Shown here one piece after another: positions 22,175 to 30,111 of a stretch of DNA of 31,456 bases. The stretch comes from a bacterium (GTDB lineage Bacteria; UBP4; UBA4092; JAOAEQ01), in NCBI GenBank assembly GCA_026416715.1, contig JAOAEQ010000031.1, positions 1-31,456 of the forward strand, given 5' to 3'. A program made the position numbers and the translations under genes. Every line of letters starts with the position of its first letter. Within the stretch, counting starts at the first letter, position 1. The notes below the pieces were generated by a model. That model saw only the letters and a program-made list of their open reading frames with translations, did no database searches and was not told the origin of the DNA.

Positions 22175-23629
22175 ATGAAGGTCGTTATCAGTTATCCGCC
22201 ATTAAACGGTAAAGGACATCCTACTCTTGGACAGAATCGGCAGTTTCAATGGTTCCATCATCCATCGTATATCTACCCGATGGTACCAGCTTCAGCAGCA
22301 ACTCTCCTTGCGAAACATGATTGTGAAGTTATCTGGAATGATGCGATCGCCGAAGAATGGGAGTATCCGCAGTATCTGAGGTTTATGGAAGAAACGAAGC
22401 CGGATTTGGTCGCTATAGAAACGAAAACGCCAACCGTGAAACAATATTGGCGGATTATCGGGGAATTAAAAGAGAAGTTACCGGATACAATTTTTGTTCT
22501 CATGGGAGACCACGTTACAGCTTTGCCAGAAGAAACGATGCAGAATTCAGTTGTTGATTATGCATTAACCGGTGGTGATTTCGATTTTCTGCTTCTATCA
22601 CTCGTTGACCATATTCGGTATAAAACCCCGTTATCTTCCGGAATCTGGTATCGAGAAAACGGACAGATAAAAAATACCGGTAAATTTGAGTTAACCGGTA
22701 GTTTAGATGCGCTGCCGATAATAGACCGAGATTTAACTAAATGGTATTTGTACGGTGAAAAGATATATCGGCGTACTCCGTTCACATATACTATGGCAGG
22801 CCGTGATTGTCCCTGGCACCGGTGTACCTTCTGCAGTTGGACGACAATATTCCCCACGTTCCGTGTCCGGTCAGTTGAATCGGTGCTCGATGAAATCGGA
22901 ATGTTAATTGAAAAATATCATGTCCGTGAGATATTTGATGATACCGGAACTTTTCCACGTGGTGGATGGCTCGAACGTTTTTGTCAGGGTATGATTGAGC
23001 GTGGATATAACAAAAAAATCTTGTTTTCTTGCAATTTCCGGTTCGATTACATTAATGAATCTATAGCGAAACTAATGAAACAAGCGGGTTTCAGGTTAAT
23101 GAAAATGGGATTGGAATCCGCAAATCAATCGACATTAGATAGGTTAGATAAAGGAATTCAGATTGCTGATATTGAAAACGGTTGCCGAATAGCAAAAAAA
23201 GCAGGTTTGGAAGTTCATCTAACAATAATGGTTGGATATCCATGGGAAACAAGAAAAGATGGAGAACGAACGTTAGATTTAGCGAAAAGGTTAATGGTTT
23301 ACGGCTGGGCAGATATGTTACAAGCAACAGTTGCAATTGGATATCCGGGAACGCCGTTATACCAACAAGCAGTAGAAAATGATTGGTTTCGATTTGACCC
23401 GAAAGAGTATGAAAGGTTCGATATGACCGAACCAGTATTTAAAACACCGGATATGACCCCGGAAGAAGTTATGGCGATTTGTGATAACATTTATAAGTTA
23501 TTTTTATCTCCACGCTATGTAGCACGTTATATAGCAGGTATAAGAAGCTGGGATGATGTAAAATTCATCGGGCGTGGCGTAAAAGCGGTGATTGGTCATC
23601 TCCGTGATTTTAAACGCTTACCAAAATAA
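22175..23629 (+). CDS. B12-binding-domain radical SAM protein
   Basis: 484 residues from ATG 22175; a TTG at 22166 lies in the T-tract of the hairpin and is less likely. Residues about 1-150 form a Rossmann-like cobalamin-binding-type domain (VVISYPP start, PMVPASAATLLAKHDCEV, VLMGDHVTALPEETM), without an obvious DxHxxG cobalamin ligand, as in many B12-type radical SAM proteins. The radical SAM core begins near 205. The cluster cysteines are Cys212, Cys217 and Cys220 (GRDCPWHRCTFCSW), a CX4CX2C spacing instead of the usual CX3CX2C. Further core motifs: IFDDTGTFP, FSCNFRFDYI, RLMKMGLESANQ and TIMVGYPWET. Relatives include methyltransferases and hopanoid or lipid-modifying enzymes; the substrate here is unknown. 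No visible Shine-Dalgarno. It converges on a ferredoxin gene 9 bases after its stop. Confidence 0.87.
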   Translation: MKVVISYPPLNGKGHPTLGQNRQFQWFHHPSYIYPMVPASAATLLAKHDCEVIWNDAIAEEWEYPQYLRFMEETKPDLVAIETKTPTVKQYWRIIGELKEKLPDTIFVLMGDHVTALPEETMQNSVVDYALTGGDFDFLLLSLVDHIRYKTPLSSGIWYRENGQIKNTGKFELTGSLDALPIIDRDLTKWYLYGEKIYRRTPFTYTMAGRDCPWHRCTFCSWTTIFPTFRVRSVESVLDEIGMLIEKYHVREIFDDTGTFPRGGWLERFCQGMIERGYNKKILFSCNFRFDYINESIAKLMKQAGFRLMKMGLESANQSTLDRLDKGIQIADIENGCRIAKKAGLEVHLTIMVGYPWETRKDGERTLDLAKRLMVYGWADMLQATVAIGYPGTPLYQQAVENDWFRFDPKEYERFDMTEPVFKTPDMTPEEVMAICDNIYKLFLSPRYVARYIAGIRSWDDVKFIGRGVKAVIGHLRDFKRLPK

Positions 23630-23638
23630 AAGGAATCG

Positions 23639-23884
23639 TCACTTTATTTCATCTACTTCGATAGCAAAATCTGGGCAACGGAGTTCACAAAGCATGCATC
23701 CAATACAATCAGCAGGTCGTGCAATTATCGGTTTCCCAGTTAGGTTTTCTGTATCATAAACTTTTGTAGGGCAAAACGCAATACAAATTCCACACGCTTT
23801 ACACCAATCGTAATTAAGAGTAATAGAATATTTTTTTTTCTTCCCGGTCGGTTTGGTTTCTATCGTTTGATTTTCAGCATCCAT
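23639..23884 (-). CDS. korD: 2[4Fe-4S] ferredoxin, delta-subunit type of 2-oxoacid:ferredoxin oxidoreductase
   Basis: 81 residues. After a Lys-rich start come two CX2CX2CX3C clusters: Cys28, 31, 34, 38 and Cys60, 63, 66, 70. The first reads DWCKACGICIAFCPTKVY, the form typical of KorD/OorD subunits, in contrast to free clostridial ferredoxins. The alpha, beta and gamma genes at 25450-27835 have no delta gene with them, while the second enzyme (porGDAB) has its own. This gene, 1.6 kb upstream and on the other strand, is the likely missing delta subunit or a dedicated electron carrier. The subunit assignment is inference; ferredoxin identity is safe. Confidence 0.8.
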   Translation of the reverse strand: MDAENQTIETKPTGKKKKYSITLNYDWCKACGICIAFCPTKVYDTENLTGKPIIARPADCIGCMLCELRCPDFAIEVDEIK

Positions 23885-24109
23885 AAAATATTTGATGAAT
23901 AAAAAATGTACTACCTAAATATTGTAACTGATTTTATTCATTTTTTAAACTATAAATCAATTTTTTAGGAACATCTGCTTCAAGGAATTAACAACTACAT
24001 AGTAAACTTCTTAATAGTTTCTTACTTAAACTTTCTATAAATAAAATTCAGGAGACAAAAAAAATTAAGTTCAAAAAGACAAATAGATATACTATAAATT
24101 TACTAATTT

Positions 24110-24126
24110 GCTAACCACCGGTTAGC
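24110..24126 (-). repeat. Hairpin 3' of the FmdB-like gene
   Basis: GCTAACC-ACC-GGTTAGC: perfect 7-bp stem with a three-base loop, 13 bases after the FmdB-like stop on that strand. No T-tract on either side, so at most a weak terminator or mRNA end structure. Confidence 0.4.
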
Positions 24127-24139
24127 TGATTTAGATTCT

Positions 24140-24355
24140 TCAGCCACCGCCAGTCTTACAGTCCGATTTATTTAATGCAGTAAAACCGCGCCCGCTGGTT
24201 CTTAATTGTCCACTGGTTGAAAAATTCGATAAAACCCGTTGAACCCGTTTGCTCTGGCAGGTAGGACATTGAACTCGCTGATTGAGTTCACTAATAGATT
24301 TAAGTTGTGTGAAACTTTTTCTACAATCTTTGCACCAATATTCATATAACGGCAT
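24140..24355 (-). CDS. FmdB-family zinc-ribbon protein
   Basis: 71 residues from ATG 24355, which has AGGGGTAAGG upstream and gives the standard family start MP(I/L)YEYxCxxC. An in-frame start 30 bases earlier would add an atypical leader. The zinc ribbon has Cys8, Cys11 (YWCKDCRKSFTQ) and Cys30, Cys33 (VQCPTCQSKRVQRVLS). A Gly/Ser-rich tail with one Cys ends the protein. FmdB-type proteins are proposed regulators or assembly helpers; the name comes from genes near formamidase in Methylophilus, and no general function is proven. It lies between two Fe-S protein genes. Confidence 0.88.
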   Translation of the reverse strand: MPLYEYWCKDCRKSFTQLKSISELNQRVQCPTCQSKRVQRVLSNFSTSGQLRTSGRGFTALNKSDCKTGGG

Positions 24356-24439
24356 AACCTTACCCCTTTCATTTATCAATATCAAGATATTAGACGCCGA
24401 GAAAAATGTGTAGATTCATAAAAAAATACAATTTATTTT

Positions 24440-24468
24440 TTGATAAATGAGAATCGTTGTAATATTTT
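24440..24468 (+). promoter_or_regulatory. Candidate promoter for the NapH-like gene
   Basis: TTGATA (24440-24445), 17-base spacer, TATTTT (24463-24468): 5 of 6 and 4 of 6. Shortly downstream, CGTCTA at 24472-24477 matches the ECF -10 found elsewhere in the window, but the base set 16 upstream (GAATC) is only a partial -35. Confidence 0.4.
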
Positions 24469-24518
24469 ATCCGTCTAATAAAATTAATTTAAAAAATTAA
24501 GGACGGAGGAATTTTTTT

Positions 24519-25199
24519 ATGTCATCATTCAAATATTTAGCTTACCAACGAAAAATCAAACAATATTTTATGGCACTATTATTTATCGGAATGTTAAGTG
24601 CTGCTTGGATATACCCGGTAGTAGGGTATTTTATTCCGGTATGTATGATTTTAGGAATAGGAATCGCTTTGTTCAAAGGCAGAAAATGGTGTGATTGGTA
24701 TTGTCCGCGGGGAAGTTTTGCAGATACCGTATTGAAAAAGGTTAGTCCTCATAAGGATATTCCTGACCTAGTGAAAACTACATTTTTCCGCGTAGCAATT
24801 ATTGTCGTACTTATGAGTATTATGACGGTTCAAATTATCATTCGCTGGCCTAACCCGATAGCGATTGGGATGTTTTTTGTGATCCTTTTGACCATAACAA
24901 CATTTATTGGCGTCATTTTATCATTTATTTTTCATCAACGGACTTGGTGTAGTTTTTGTCCGATAGGTTCACTATCAAGTTGGGTGGGAAAAACTAAACA
25001 GCTGAATCAGTTGAATTCCGATGTGTGTACATCTTGTACTTTATGTTATAAAGTTTGTCCAGTACAGATTAAACCATATATGTATAAGAAACAAGGAATA
25101 CAAAATGTGACTAATGCAGATTGTTTGAAATGTAATCTTTGCATTTCCGCCTGTCCGAAAAAGGCAATCTTGAACCAGACCACCAAATACCGTATCTGA
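24519..25199 (+). CDS. NapH-like membrane protein with two [4Fe-4S] clusters
   Basis: 226 residues, start ATG 24519 with GGAGG upstream. Four hydrophobic segments (about 17-34, 36-52, 90-108, 114-138). Each pair is followed by a conserved cysteine motif on the cytoplasmic side as in NapH/CcoG-like proteins: Cys58-x3-Cys62-Pro and Cys144-x2-Cys147-Pro. The C-terminus is a ferredoxin domain with Cys170, 173, 176, 180 and Cys202, 205, 208, 212. Such proteins pass electrons from quinol or to membrane redox partners. With a ferredoxin gene on one side and ferredoxin-reducing enzymes on the other, a link between the ferredoxin pool and the membrane is plausible but unproven. Confidence 0.85.
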   Translation: MSSFKYLAYQRKIKQYFMALLFIGMLSAAWIYPVVGYFIPVCMILGIGIALFKGRKWCDWYCPRGSFADTVLKKVSPHKDIPDLVKTTFFRVAIIVVLMSIMTVQIIIRWPNPIAIGMFFVILLTITTFIGVILSFIFHQRTWCSFCPIGSLSSWVGKTKQLNQLNSDVCTSCTLCYKVCPVQIKPYMYKKQGIQNVTNADCLKCNLCISACPKKAILNQTTKYRI

Positions 25200-25383
25200 A
25201 CTAATTACGTAGTAGTCATCTAGCTCGCGAAATTTCTCTAACCATTTGAACTAGCTAATTTATTCTCGACCAAACTCATGTTTTGGTTTCGCCGGAAAAT
25301 GTTGTTAGATTAGATAAAGATTAATTAAATCCGACAGAAAGTTATATTAACGAACATACGGTTTTTCTTACAGAGCAAGATTT

Positions 25384-25413
25384 TTGACAATTGATAGCAA
25401 AAAGAGGTAAGAT
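25384..25413 (+). promoter_or_regulatory. sigma-70-type promoter for the korABC-like operon
   Basis: TTGACA (25384-25389), 18-base spacer, TAAGAT (25408-25413). Perfect -35, 5 of 6 at -10, 36 bases before the first ATG. Confidence 0.75.
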
Positions 25414-25449
25414 AGATAGCTAATTTTATCAGAAATTCATTAAAAAATT

Positions 25450-26508
25450 ATGCTAGAAAATAAAATTTTAATGCGGGGAAATGATGCCGTTGGAGAAGGG
25501 GCGATTCGAGCAGGGTGCCGTTTTTATGCCGGGTATCCGATAACCCCACAGAATGAATTGACTGCATATATGGCAGTGCGTATGCCGGAAGTGAACGGAA
25601 CATTTATCCAAGCGGAAAGTGAATTAGCAGCAGTAAATATGGTTTTTGGTGCATCAGTTGCTGGAGCACGGGCGATGACTTCTTCTAGCAGTCCGGGCAT
25701 AAGTTTGAAGCAGGAAGGATTATCATATTTAGCTGGGTGTATGCTTCCGGCGGTTATTGTAAACGTTATGCGAGGAGGTCCAGGACTTGGAAATATTGCT
25801 GCTTCACAATCCGATTATTTTCAGGCAACAAAAGGCGGTGGACACGGAGATTATCGTTTAATCGTACTAGCTCCGAGTTCAGTTCAAGAAATGGCTTGGT
25901 TTACCTACCAAGCATTTGATTTATCGGATACATACCGTGTTCCGGTGATGATATTAGCCGATGGTATTTTGGGTCAGATGAGCGAACCTTTAATTCTCCC
26001 GGAAATGAGAAGTTTAGATACTTTACCAAGAAAAAATTGGGCGTTAACGGGATGTAAGGATCGAAAAGCACAGTCAATTCAGTCATTATTTCTTGGTCAT
26101 GGTGTACTTGAAGAACATAACCGCAAGTTACAAAACATCTACCGGCAGATTGAAAAGAACGAAATTAGGTATGAGGATTATTTAATTGATGATGCAGAAT
26201 ATGTAATTGTCGCATTCGGTTCCGTGGCGCGAATTGCTCGCGCTGCAGTAGACCGATTAAGAAAAGAACATGTTAAAGCAGGATTAATTCGTCCGATAAC
26301 ATTATATCCGTTTCCCTATCAACACATCAATGACGTTGCGGATAATGTCAAACGATTTCTAACAGTGGAAATGAATATGGGGCAAATGGTAGAAGATGTC
26401 CGATTAGCAGTTTTTGGTAAGGCACCGGTGGATTTCTATGGGAGAACCGCTGGGGGGATTCCAGAAGTTGAAATTATCGTTGAATATATTCAGCGATATT
26501 GTCATTAG
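25450..26508 (+). CDS. korA: 2-oxoacid:ferredoxin oxidoreductase, alpha subunit (KorA/VorB-like)
   Basis: 352 residues. Contains the pyrimidine-binding (PYR) domain of the enzyme, which with the beta subunit binds thiamine diphosphate and converts a 2-oxoacid plus CoA to acyl-CoA, CO2 and reduced ferredoxin. Signatures: RGNDAVGEGAIRAGCRFYAGYPITPQNE near 9-36 (two overlapping family motifs, GNDAVGEGA and YPITPQ), QAESELAAVNMVFGAS, TSSSSPGISLKQEG and VMRGGPGLGNIAASQSDYFQ. The C-terminal domain has VAFGSVARIARAAV and GLIRPITLYPFP. The length and the GGPGLGN and GGHGDYR segments match KorA/VorB proteins and not PorA, so the substrate is 2-oxoglutarate or a branched-chain 2-oxoacid. No clear Shine-Dalgarno. 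First gene of korABC. Confidence 0.88.
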   Translation: MLENKILMRGNDAVGEGAIRAGCRFYAGYPITPQNELTAYMAVRMPEVNGTFIQAESELAAVNMVFGASVAGARAMTSSSSPGISLKQEGLSYLAGCMLPAVIVNVMRGGPGLGNIAASQSDYFQATKGGGHGDYRLIVLAPSSVQEMAWFTYQAFDLSDTYRVPVMILADGILGQMSEPLILPEMRSLDTLPRKNWALTGCKDRKAQSIQSLFLGHGVLEEHNRKLQNIYRQIEKNEIRYEDYLIDDAEYVIVAFGSVARIARAAVDRLRKEHVKAGLIRPITLYPFPYQHINDVADNVKRFLTVEMNMGQMVEDVRLAVFGKAPVDFYGRTAGGIPEVEIIVEYIQRYCH

Positions 26509-26548
26509 TTGTTTTTCTAGTATGTAGATTTGTAAAAATATAAGGACT

Positions 26549-27289
26549 ATGGAGAAAATATTTAGTAAACCCGAGTCGCTAACTGATACGAAAACTATTT
26601 ACTGTTCAGGTTGTGGCCATGGAATTGTGCATCGGTTGATTGCAGAAGTTATTGATGAACTTGGATTACGTGAACGAACGGTTGGGGTGGTTCCGGTAGG
26701 TTGTGCGGTTCTCGGTTATGATTATTTTAATTTCGATACGACTGAAGCGGCGCATGGTCGAACCCCAGCGGTAGCAACAGGGATAAAGCGGGTCCTACCA
26801 CACAATCTCGTTTTCAGCTATCAAGGGGATGGCGATTTAGCGGCTATCGGAACTGCGGAAATTATCCATAGTGCTAATCGCGGTGAACGGATAACCGTTA
26901 TTTTTATCAATAATGCAGTGTATGGAATGACTGGCGGGCAGATGGCACCTACGACGATTCTCGGTCAGAAAACGGCGACTACTCCGAAAGGGCGCGATGC
27001 GCGGGTAGATGGATTTCCATTAAGAATCTCGGAATTATTAGCAAATCTTGATGGAACAGCATATATTGAGAGAACAGCGGTTAATACACCGAAAAATATC
27101 CGGAAAACTAGGTTAGCAATAAGAAAAGCATTTGAATTGCAGTTGCAAGATGTTGGGTTCACGATGGTAGAAATTCTGTCTATGTGTCCTACCGATTGGC
27201 ATTTAACTCCGCTAGAATCATGTCGATGGATTGATGAAGTTTTATCAAAAACTTTTCCATTAGGAGTTATTAAAGATTTCACAAAATAA
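26549..27289 (+). CDS. korB: 2-oxoacid:ferredoxin oxidoreductase, beta subunit (KorB/VorA-like)
   Basis: 246 residues. Thiamine-diphosphate-binding subunit. The PP/Mg site is GDGDLAAIGTAEIIHSANR with Asn at VIFINNAVYGMTGGQ, the GDGD...NN signature. Cluster-type cysteines at the N-terminus: Cys19, Cys22 (YCSGCGH) and Cys52 (VGCAV). AAHGRTPAVATGIKR and the tail MCPTDWHLTP are typical of KorB/VorA. The short length sets it apart from the 309-residue PorB further on. It lies 40 bases after korA and 3 bases before korC, so it is in the same operon. Confidence 0.88.
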   Translation: MEKIFSKPESLTDTKTIYCSGCGHGIVHRLIAEVIDELGLRERTVGVVPVGCAVLGYDYFNFDTTEAAHGRTPAVATGIKRVLPHNLVFSYQGDGDLAAIGTAEIIHSANRGERITVIFINNAVYGMTGGQMAPTTILGQKTATTPKGRDARVDGFPLRISELLANLDGTAYIERTAVNTPKNIRKTRLAIRKAFELQLQDVGFTMVEILSMCPTDWHLTPLESCRWIDEVLSKTFPLGVIKDFTK

Positions 27290-27292
27290 ATT

Positions 27293-27835
27293 ATGCATGA
27301 AGAAATAATTGCTGCGGGATACGGTGGTCAAGGGTTGGTTTTTCTCGGTCATGTTTTAGCGCATCTGGGAATGTTGCTCGGCAAAAATGTAACTTCATTC
27401 CCTTCCTACGGAGCGGAAATGCGCGGGGGAACTGCTCATTGCGCGGTTATCATTTCCGATACCGAAATTGCCTCACCAGTAGTCGAACGACCTACTTCAT
27501 TAATTGTTATGAATCAGCAATCATTGGACAAATTTGAAAAAGAGTTATTACCAAACGGGACAATCGTTATCAACAGTTCGCTAGCGAAAGTTGCTAACCA
27601 GAGAAAAGATATACAGTACAATTTCATACCAGCAAGCGAATTGGCTGATAAACTCGGGAATATTCAAACCGCAAATATGGTGATTTTAGGGGCATATTTG
27701 AATCTGATAAAGTTAGCGACAATAACTCAAACGGAACAAGCGTTACGTGCGGTTTTGTCGTCGAAACGCGCCCATTTAATTGATATAAATCTAAAAGCAT
27801 TGCAAGTAGGATTTGAGTATAGGAGTGAGAAATAA
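27293..27835 (+). CDS. korC: 2-oxoacid:ferredoxin oxidoreductase, gamma subunit (KorC-like)
   Basis: 180 residues. Gamma domain with the nucleotide-fold opening IIAAGYGGQGLVFLGHVLA, then SFPSYGAEMRGGTAHCAVIIS, the hallmark YGxExRGG motif, and the end segment TANMVILGAYLNLIKL. It takes part in the subunit core around the CoA-binding and cluster region. Three bases follow the korB stop, so translation is probably coupled. It closes the first operon; the next promoter starts 27 bases later. Confidence 0.87.
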   Translation: MHEEIIAAGYGGQGLVFLGHVLAHLGMLLGKNVTSFPSYGAEMRGGTAHCAVIISDTEIASPVVERPTSLIVMNQQSLDKFEKELLPNGTIVINSSLAKVANQRKDIQYNFIPASELADKLGNIQTANMVILGAYLNLIKLATITQTEQALRAVLSSKRAHLIDINLKALQVGFEYRSEK

Positions 27836-27862
27836 ATTTTACAAATTTCACTGGATAATATG

Positions 27863-27892
27863 TTTACAAAAGTATCTCGTATTTGGTATAAT
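27863..27892 (+). promoter_or_regulatory. sigma-70-type promoter for porGDAB
   Basis: TTTACA (27863-27868), 18-base spacer, TATAAT (27887-27892). 11 of 12 consensus bases, just after korC. Gives a leader of about 75 bases containing a hairpin. Confidence 0.8.
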
Positions 27893-27916
27893 AAATGTAA
27901 CAAAATATAAAAGTTA

Positions 27917-27948
27917 TAAGGCTTCGAGGCGAAAATCAAGAAGCCTTA
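27917..27948 (+). repeat. Leader hairpin upstream of porG
   Basis: TAAGGCTTC (27917-27925) and GAAGCCTTA (27940-27948) around a 14-base loop, between the promoter and the AAAGGAGGT ribosome binding site. No T-run suited to a terminator. Possible mRNA stabiliser or regulatory leader. Confidence 0.5.
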
Positions 27949-27975
27949 ATTTATGTTCAAAGGAGGTAGTTTATC

Positions 27976-28551
27976 TTGGCAAAGATGGTAGAGATACGAT
28001 GGCATGGTCGCGGTGGTCAAGGGGTTAAAACTGCAGCGACAATGCTTGCAGAAGCAGCGTTAAATGAAGGAAAGTTTTCCCAAGGGTTTCCAGAATATGG
28101 TCCAGAACGGATGGGAGCGCCCGTGCGAGGATATACGCGATTGAGTGATTCTGTGATTAATATCCATTGTGCAATATACAATCCACAAGTAGTTGTTGTA
28201 CTAGATCCGACCTTACTAGGCAGTGAAAATATTGCAGAAGGATTGGTTGAAAATGGCAAGATACTAGTGAATACGCCGTTATCTCCAGCGGAAGTGAGGA
28301 GACAAATTCAGTTAAATGGAACCGCAAAAATTTATACGGTAAATGCGACGCAAATCGCGTTAGATGAATTAAAACGTGAAATACCGAATATGCCGATGCT
28401 AGGCGCGTTAGTCCGGATTGCAGAAGTGCTCAAACTTGAAACGATTGAAGAAGATTTAAAAAAGAAATTCGGTAAAAAGTTCCGGGCTGAAGTTGTCGAA
28501 GGCAATCTGCGCGCAGTTCGTCGTGCATATAATGAAGTTAAAGGAGAATAA
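27976..28551 (+). CDS. porG: Pyruvate:ferredoxin oxidoreductase, gamma subunit
   Basis: 191 residues from TTG 27976, chosen because AAAGGAGGT ends eight bases upstream; an in-frame ATG lies three codons later. The N-terminus has EIRWHGRGGQGVKTAATMLAEAAL, then FPEYGPERMGAPVRGYTRLS, the conserved gamma motifs of archaeal-type four-subunit pyruvate synthase. PNMPMLGALVRIAEVL is near the C-terminus. First gene of porGDAB, the order usual for heterotetrameric enzymes. The two operons are similar in type but clearly not recent copies, since their gamma subunits differ throughout. Pyruvate is the expected substrate from the subunit set and alpha length. Confidence 0.92.
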   Translation: MAKMVEIRWHGRGGQGVKTAATMLAEAALNEGKFSQGFPEYGPERMGAPVRGYTRLSDSVINIHCAIYNPQVVVVLDPTLLGSENIAEGLVENGKILVNTPLSPAEVRRQIQLNGTAKIYTVNATQIALDELKREIPNMPMLGALVRIAEVLKLETIEEDLKKKFGKKFRAEVVEGNLRAVRRAYNEVKGE

Positions 28552-28556
28552 CCCGT

Positions 28557-28859
28557 ATGGTAAAAGATAAGAAAGAAACTTGGAAAGAATTACCGGAAGG
28601 AGTGCTTATATTAGAAGCAGGTAATGCGGATAAATATGAAACCGGTTCTTGGCGAACCTATCGTCCGAGATATATTCAAGAAAACTGTATCCATTGTTTA
28701 TTCTGCTATATATATTGTCCGGATTCAGCAGTTTTTGTAAAAGATGGTAAACGAGGTGAATTTGATTATGCTCATTGCAAAGGTTGCGGAATTTGTGCGA
28801 AAGAATGTCCGGCGAAAAATAAAGCGATTGTTATGGAGTTAGAAATTAAAGACAAATAA
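28557..28859 (+). CDS. porD: Pyruvate:ferredoxin oxidoreductase, delta subunit (ferredoxin-like)
   Basis: 100 residues. Two [4Fe-4S] motifs: Cys44, 47, 50, 54 (NCIHCLFCYIYCP) and Cys74, 77, 80, 84 (HCKGCGICAKECP). The preceding GSWRTYRPRYIQENC is the standard PorD lead-in. It passes electrons from the cluster in the beta subunit to free ferredoxin. Five bases separate it from the porG stop; the porG end supplies AAGGAG as its ribosome binding site. Confidence 0.94.
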   Translation: MVKDKKETWKELPEGVLILEAGNADKYETGSWRTYRPRYIQENCIHCLFCYIYCPDSAVFVKDGKRGEFDYAHCKGCGICAKECPAKNKAIVMELEIKDK

Positions 28860-28884
28860 AATTTTTTAAGAGAGGGAATGATGT

Positions 28885-30087
28885 ATGGCAGTAGTTAACG
28901 CTAAAGAAGAATTGATTGTATCACTTACCGGCAATGATGCAGTCGCTGAAGCGATGCGGCAGATTAATCCAGATGTGGTTGCCGCATATCCGATAACTCC
29001 GCAAACTGAATTAATGCATAAATTTGCGGAATATGTTGCTGATGGACTCGTGAAAACCGAATTTGTTCTAGTAGAATCAGAACATAGTGCAATGAGTGCA
29101 TGTATTGGTGCTTCAGCTGCAGGAGCGAGAGCGATGACTGCGACATCGGCGTGCGGTTTAGCTTTGATGTGGGAGGTATTATATGTTGCTGCGGGAATGC
29201 GATTGCCGATTGTTATGACCGACGTTAATCGCGCACTATCCGCTCCGATTAATATCCATTGTGACCATAGCGATACTATGGGAGCTCGCGATAGTGGCTG
29301 GATTCAGCTATATGCCGAAAATGCACAGGAAGCCTATGATAATGTGATTCAAGCGATTCGGATTGCTGAACATCCGAAAGTTAGACTCCCGGTAATGGTT
29401 TGTATGGATGGATTTATTATCAGCCATACGAATGAACGGCTTGAACTACTACCGGATGATGTGGTAACAAATTTTGTGGGTGAATATAAACCAGAACATT
29501 ATCTGCTTGATGTTGACCATCCGGTAACGTTTGGTCCATTAGATTTACAGGATTACTATTTTGAACATCGGCGGCAGCAAGCAGAAGCGATGCGGAACGC
29601 TGGTCCAATTATTCTTGACATCGGAAAAGAATTCGAAAAAATTTCCGGTCGTTCTTATGGATATTTTGAAGCGTATAGAATGGACGATGCGGAATTAGTT
29701 ATCATCTGTCTCGGTTCAACTGCGGGGACAACGAAAGTGGTGGTTGACCAGTTACGAGAAAAAGGGAAGAAAGTCGGATTGCTTAAACCACGGGTATTTC
29801 GTCCATTCCCATATCAAGAGTTAATCAACGTACTAAAGAACGTTAAAGCGGTTGCGGTGCTTGACCGGTCAGATTCGTTTAACGGATTCAGTGGCCCGTT
29901 ATTTAGTGAACTCCGTGGTGCACTCTACGGTTCAGAAGCAAATCCGAAAATAGTTGATTATATTTATGGGTTAGGTGGACGAGATATTGGATTAGAAGAA
30001 ATTGAACGGGTTTATACTGATTTAGATACAATTGTTAAAACCGGTAAAATCGAACAGTTAGTGACCTATTTAGGCGTTCGTGAATAA
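28885..30087 (+). CDS. porA: Pyruvate:ferredoxin oxidoreductase, alpha subunit
   Basis: 400 residues, the usual PorA length. Signatures: LTGNDAVAEAMRQINPDVVAAYPITPQTE near 14-42 (GNDAVAEA and YPITPQTE motifs), LVESEHSAMSACIGASAAGARAMTATSA, PIVMTDVNRALSAPINIHCDHSD, then VMVCMDGFIISH. The last third has IICLGSTAGTTKVVVDQLR, LLKPRVFRPFP and VAVLDRSDSF. It carries the PYR domain and forms the active site with PorB. Start ATG 28885 follows AGAGGGA. Gene spacing of 25 bases to porD and 24 to porB fits one operon. Confidence 0.95.
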   Translation: MAVVNAKEELIVSLTGNDAVAEAMRQINPDVVAAYPITPQTELMHKFAEYVADGLVKTEFVLVESEHSAMSACIGASAAGARAMTATSACGLALMWEVLYVAAGMRLPIVMTDVNRALSAPINIHCDHSDTMGARDSGWIQLYAENAQEAYDNVIQAIRIAEHPKVRLPVMVCMDGFIISHTNERLELLPDDVVTNFVGEYKPEHYLLDVDHPVTFGPLDLQDYYFEHRRQQAEAMRNAGPIILDIGKEFEKISGRSYGYFEAYRMDDAELVIICLGSTAGTTKVVVDQLREKGKKVGLLKPRVFRPFPYQELINVLKNVKAVAVLDRSDSFNGFSGPLFSELRGALYGSEANPKIVDYIYGLGGRDIGLEEIERVYTDLDTIVKTGKIEQLVTYLGVRE

Positions 30088-30111
30088 ACTTAATTAACGA
30101 GAGGGAATATT

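Noticed and set aside
24456-24477. Third ECF-type promoter before the NapH-like gene
   Set aside because: CGTCTA matches the -10, but the bases 16 upstream (GAATC) fit GGAAC at only 3 of 5, and a better sigma-70 candidate overlaps. Kept only as a remark.
25269-25289. Terminator after the NapH-like gene
   Set aside because: ACCAAA-CTCATGT-TTTGGT has only a 6-bp AT-rich stem and no T-tract.
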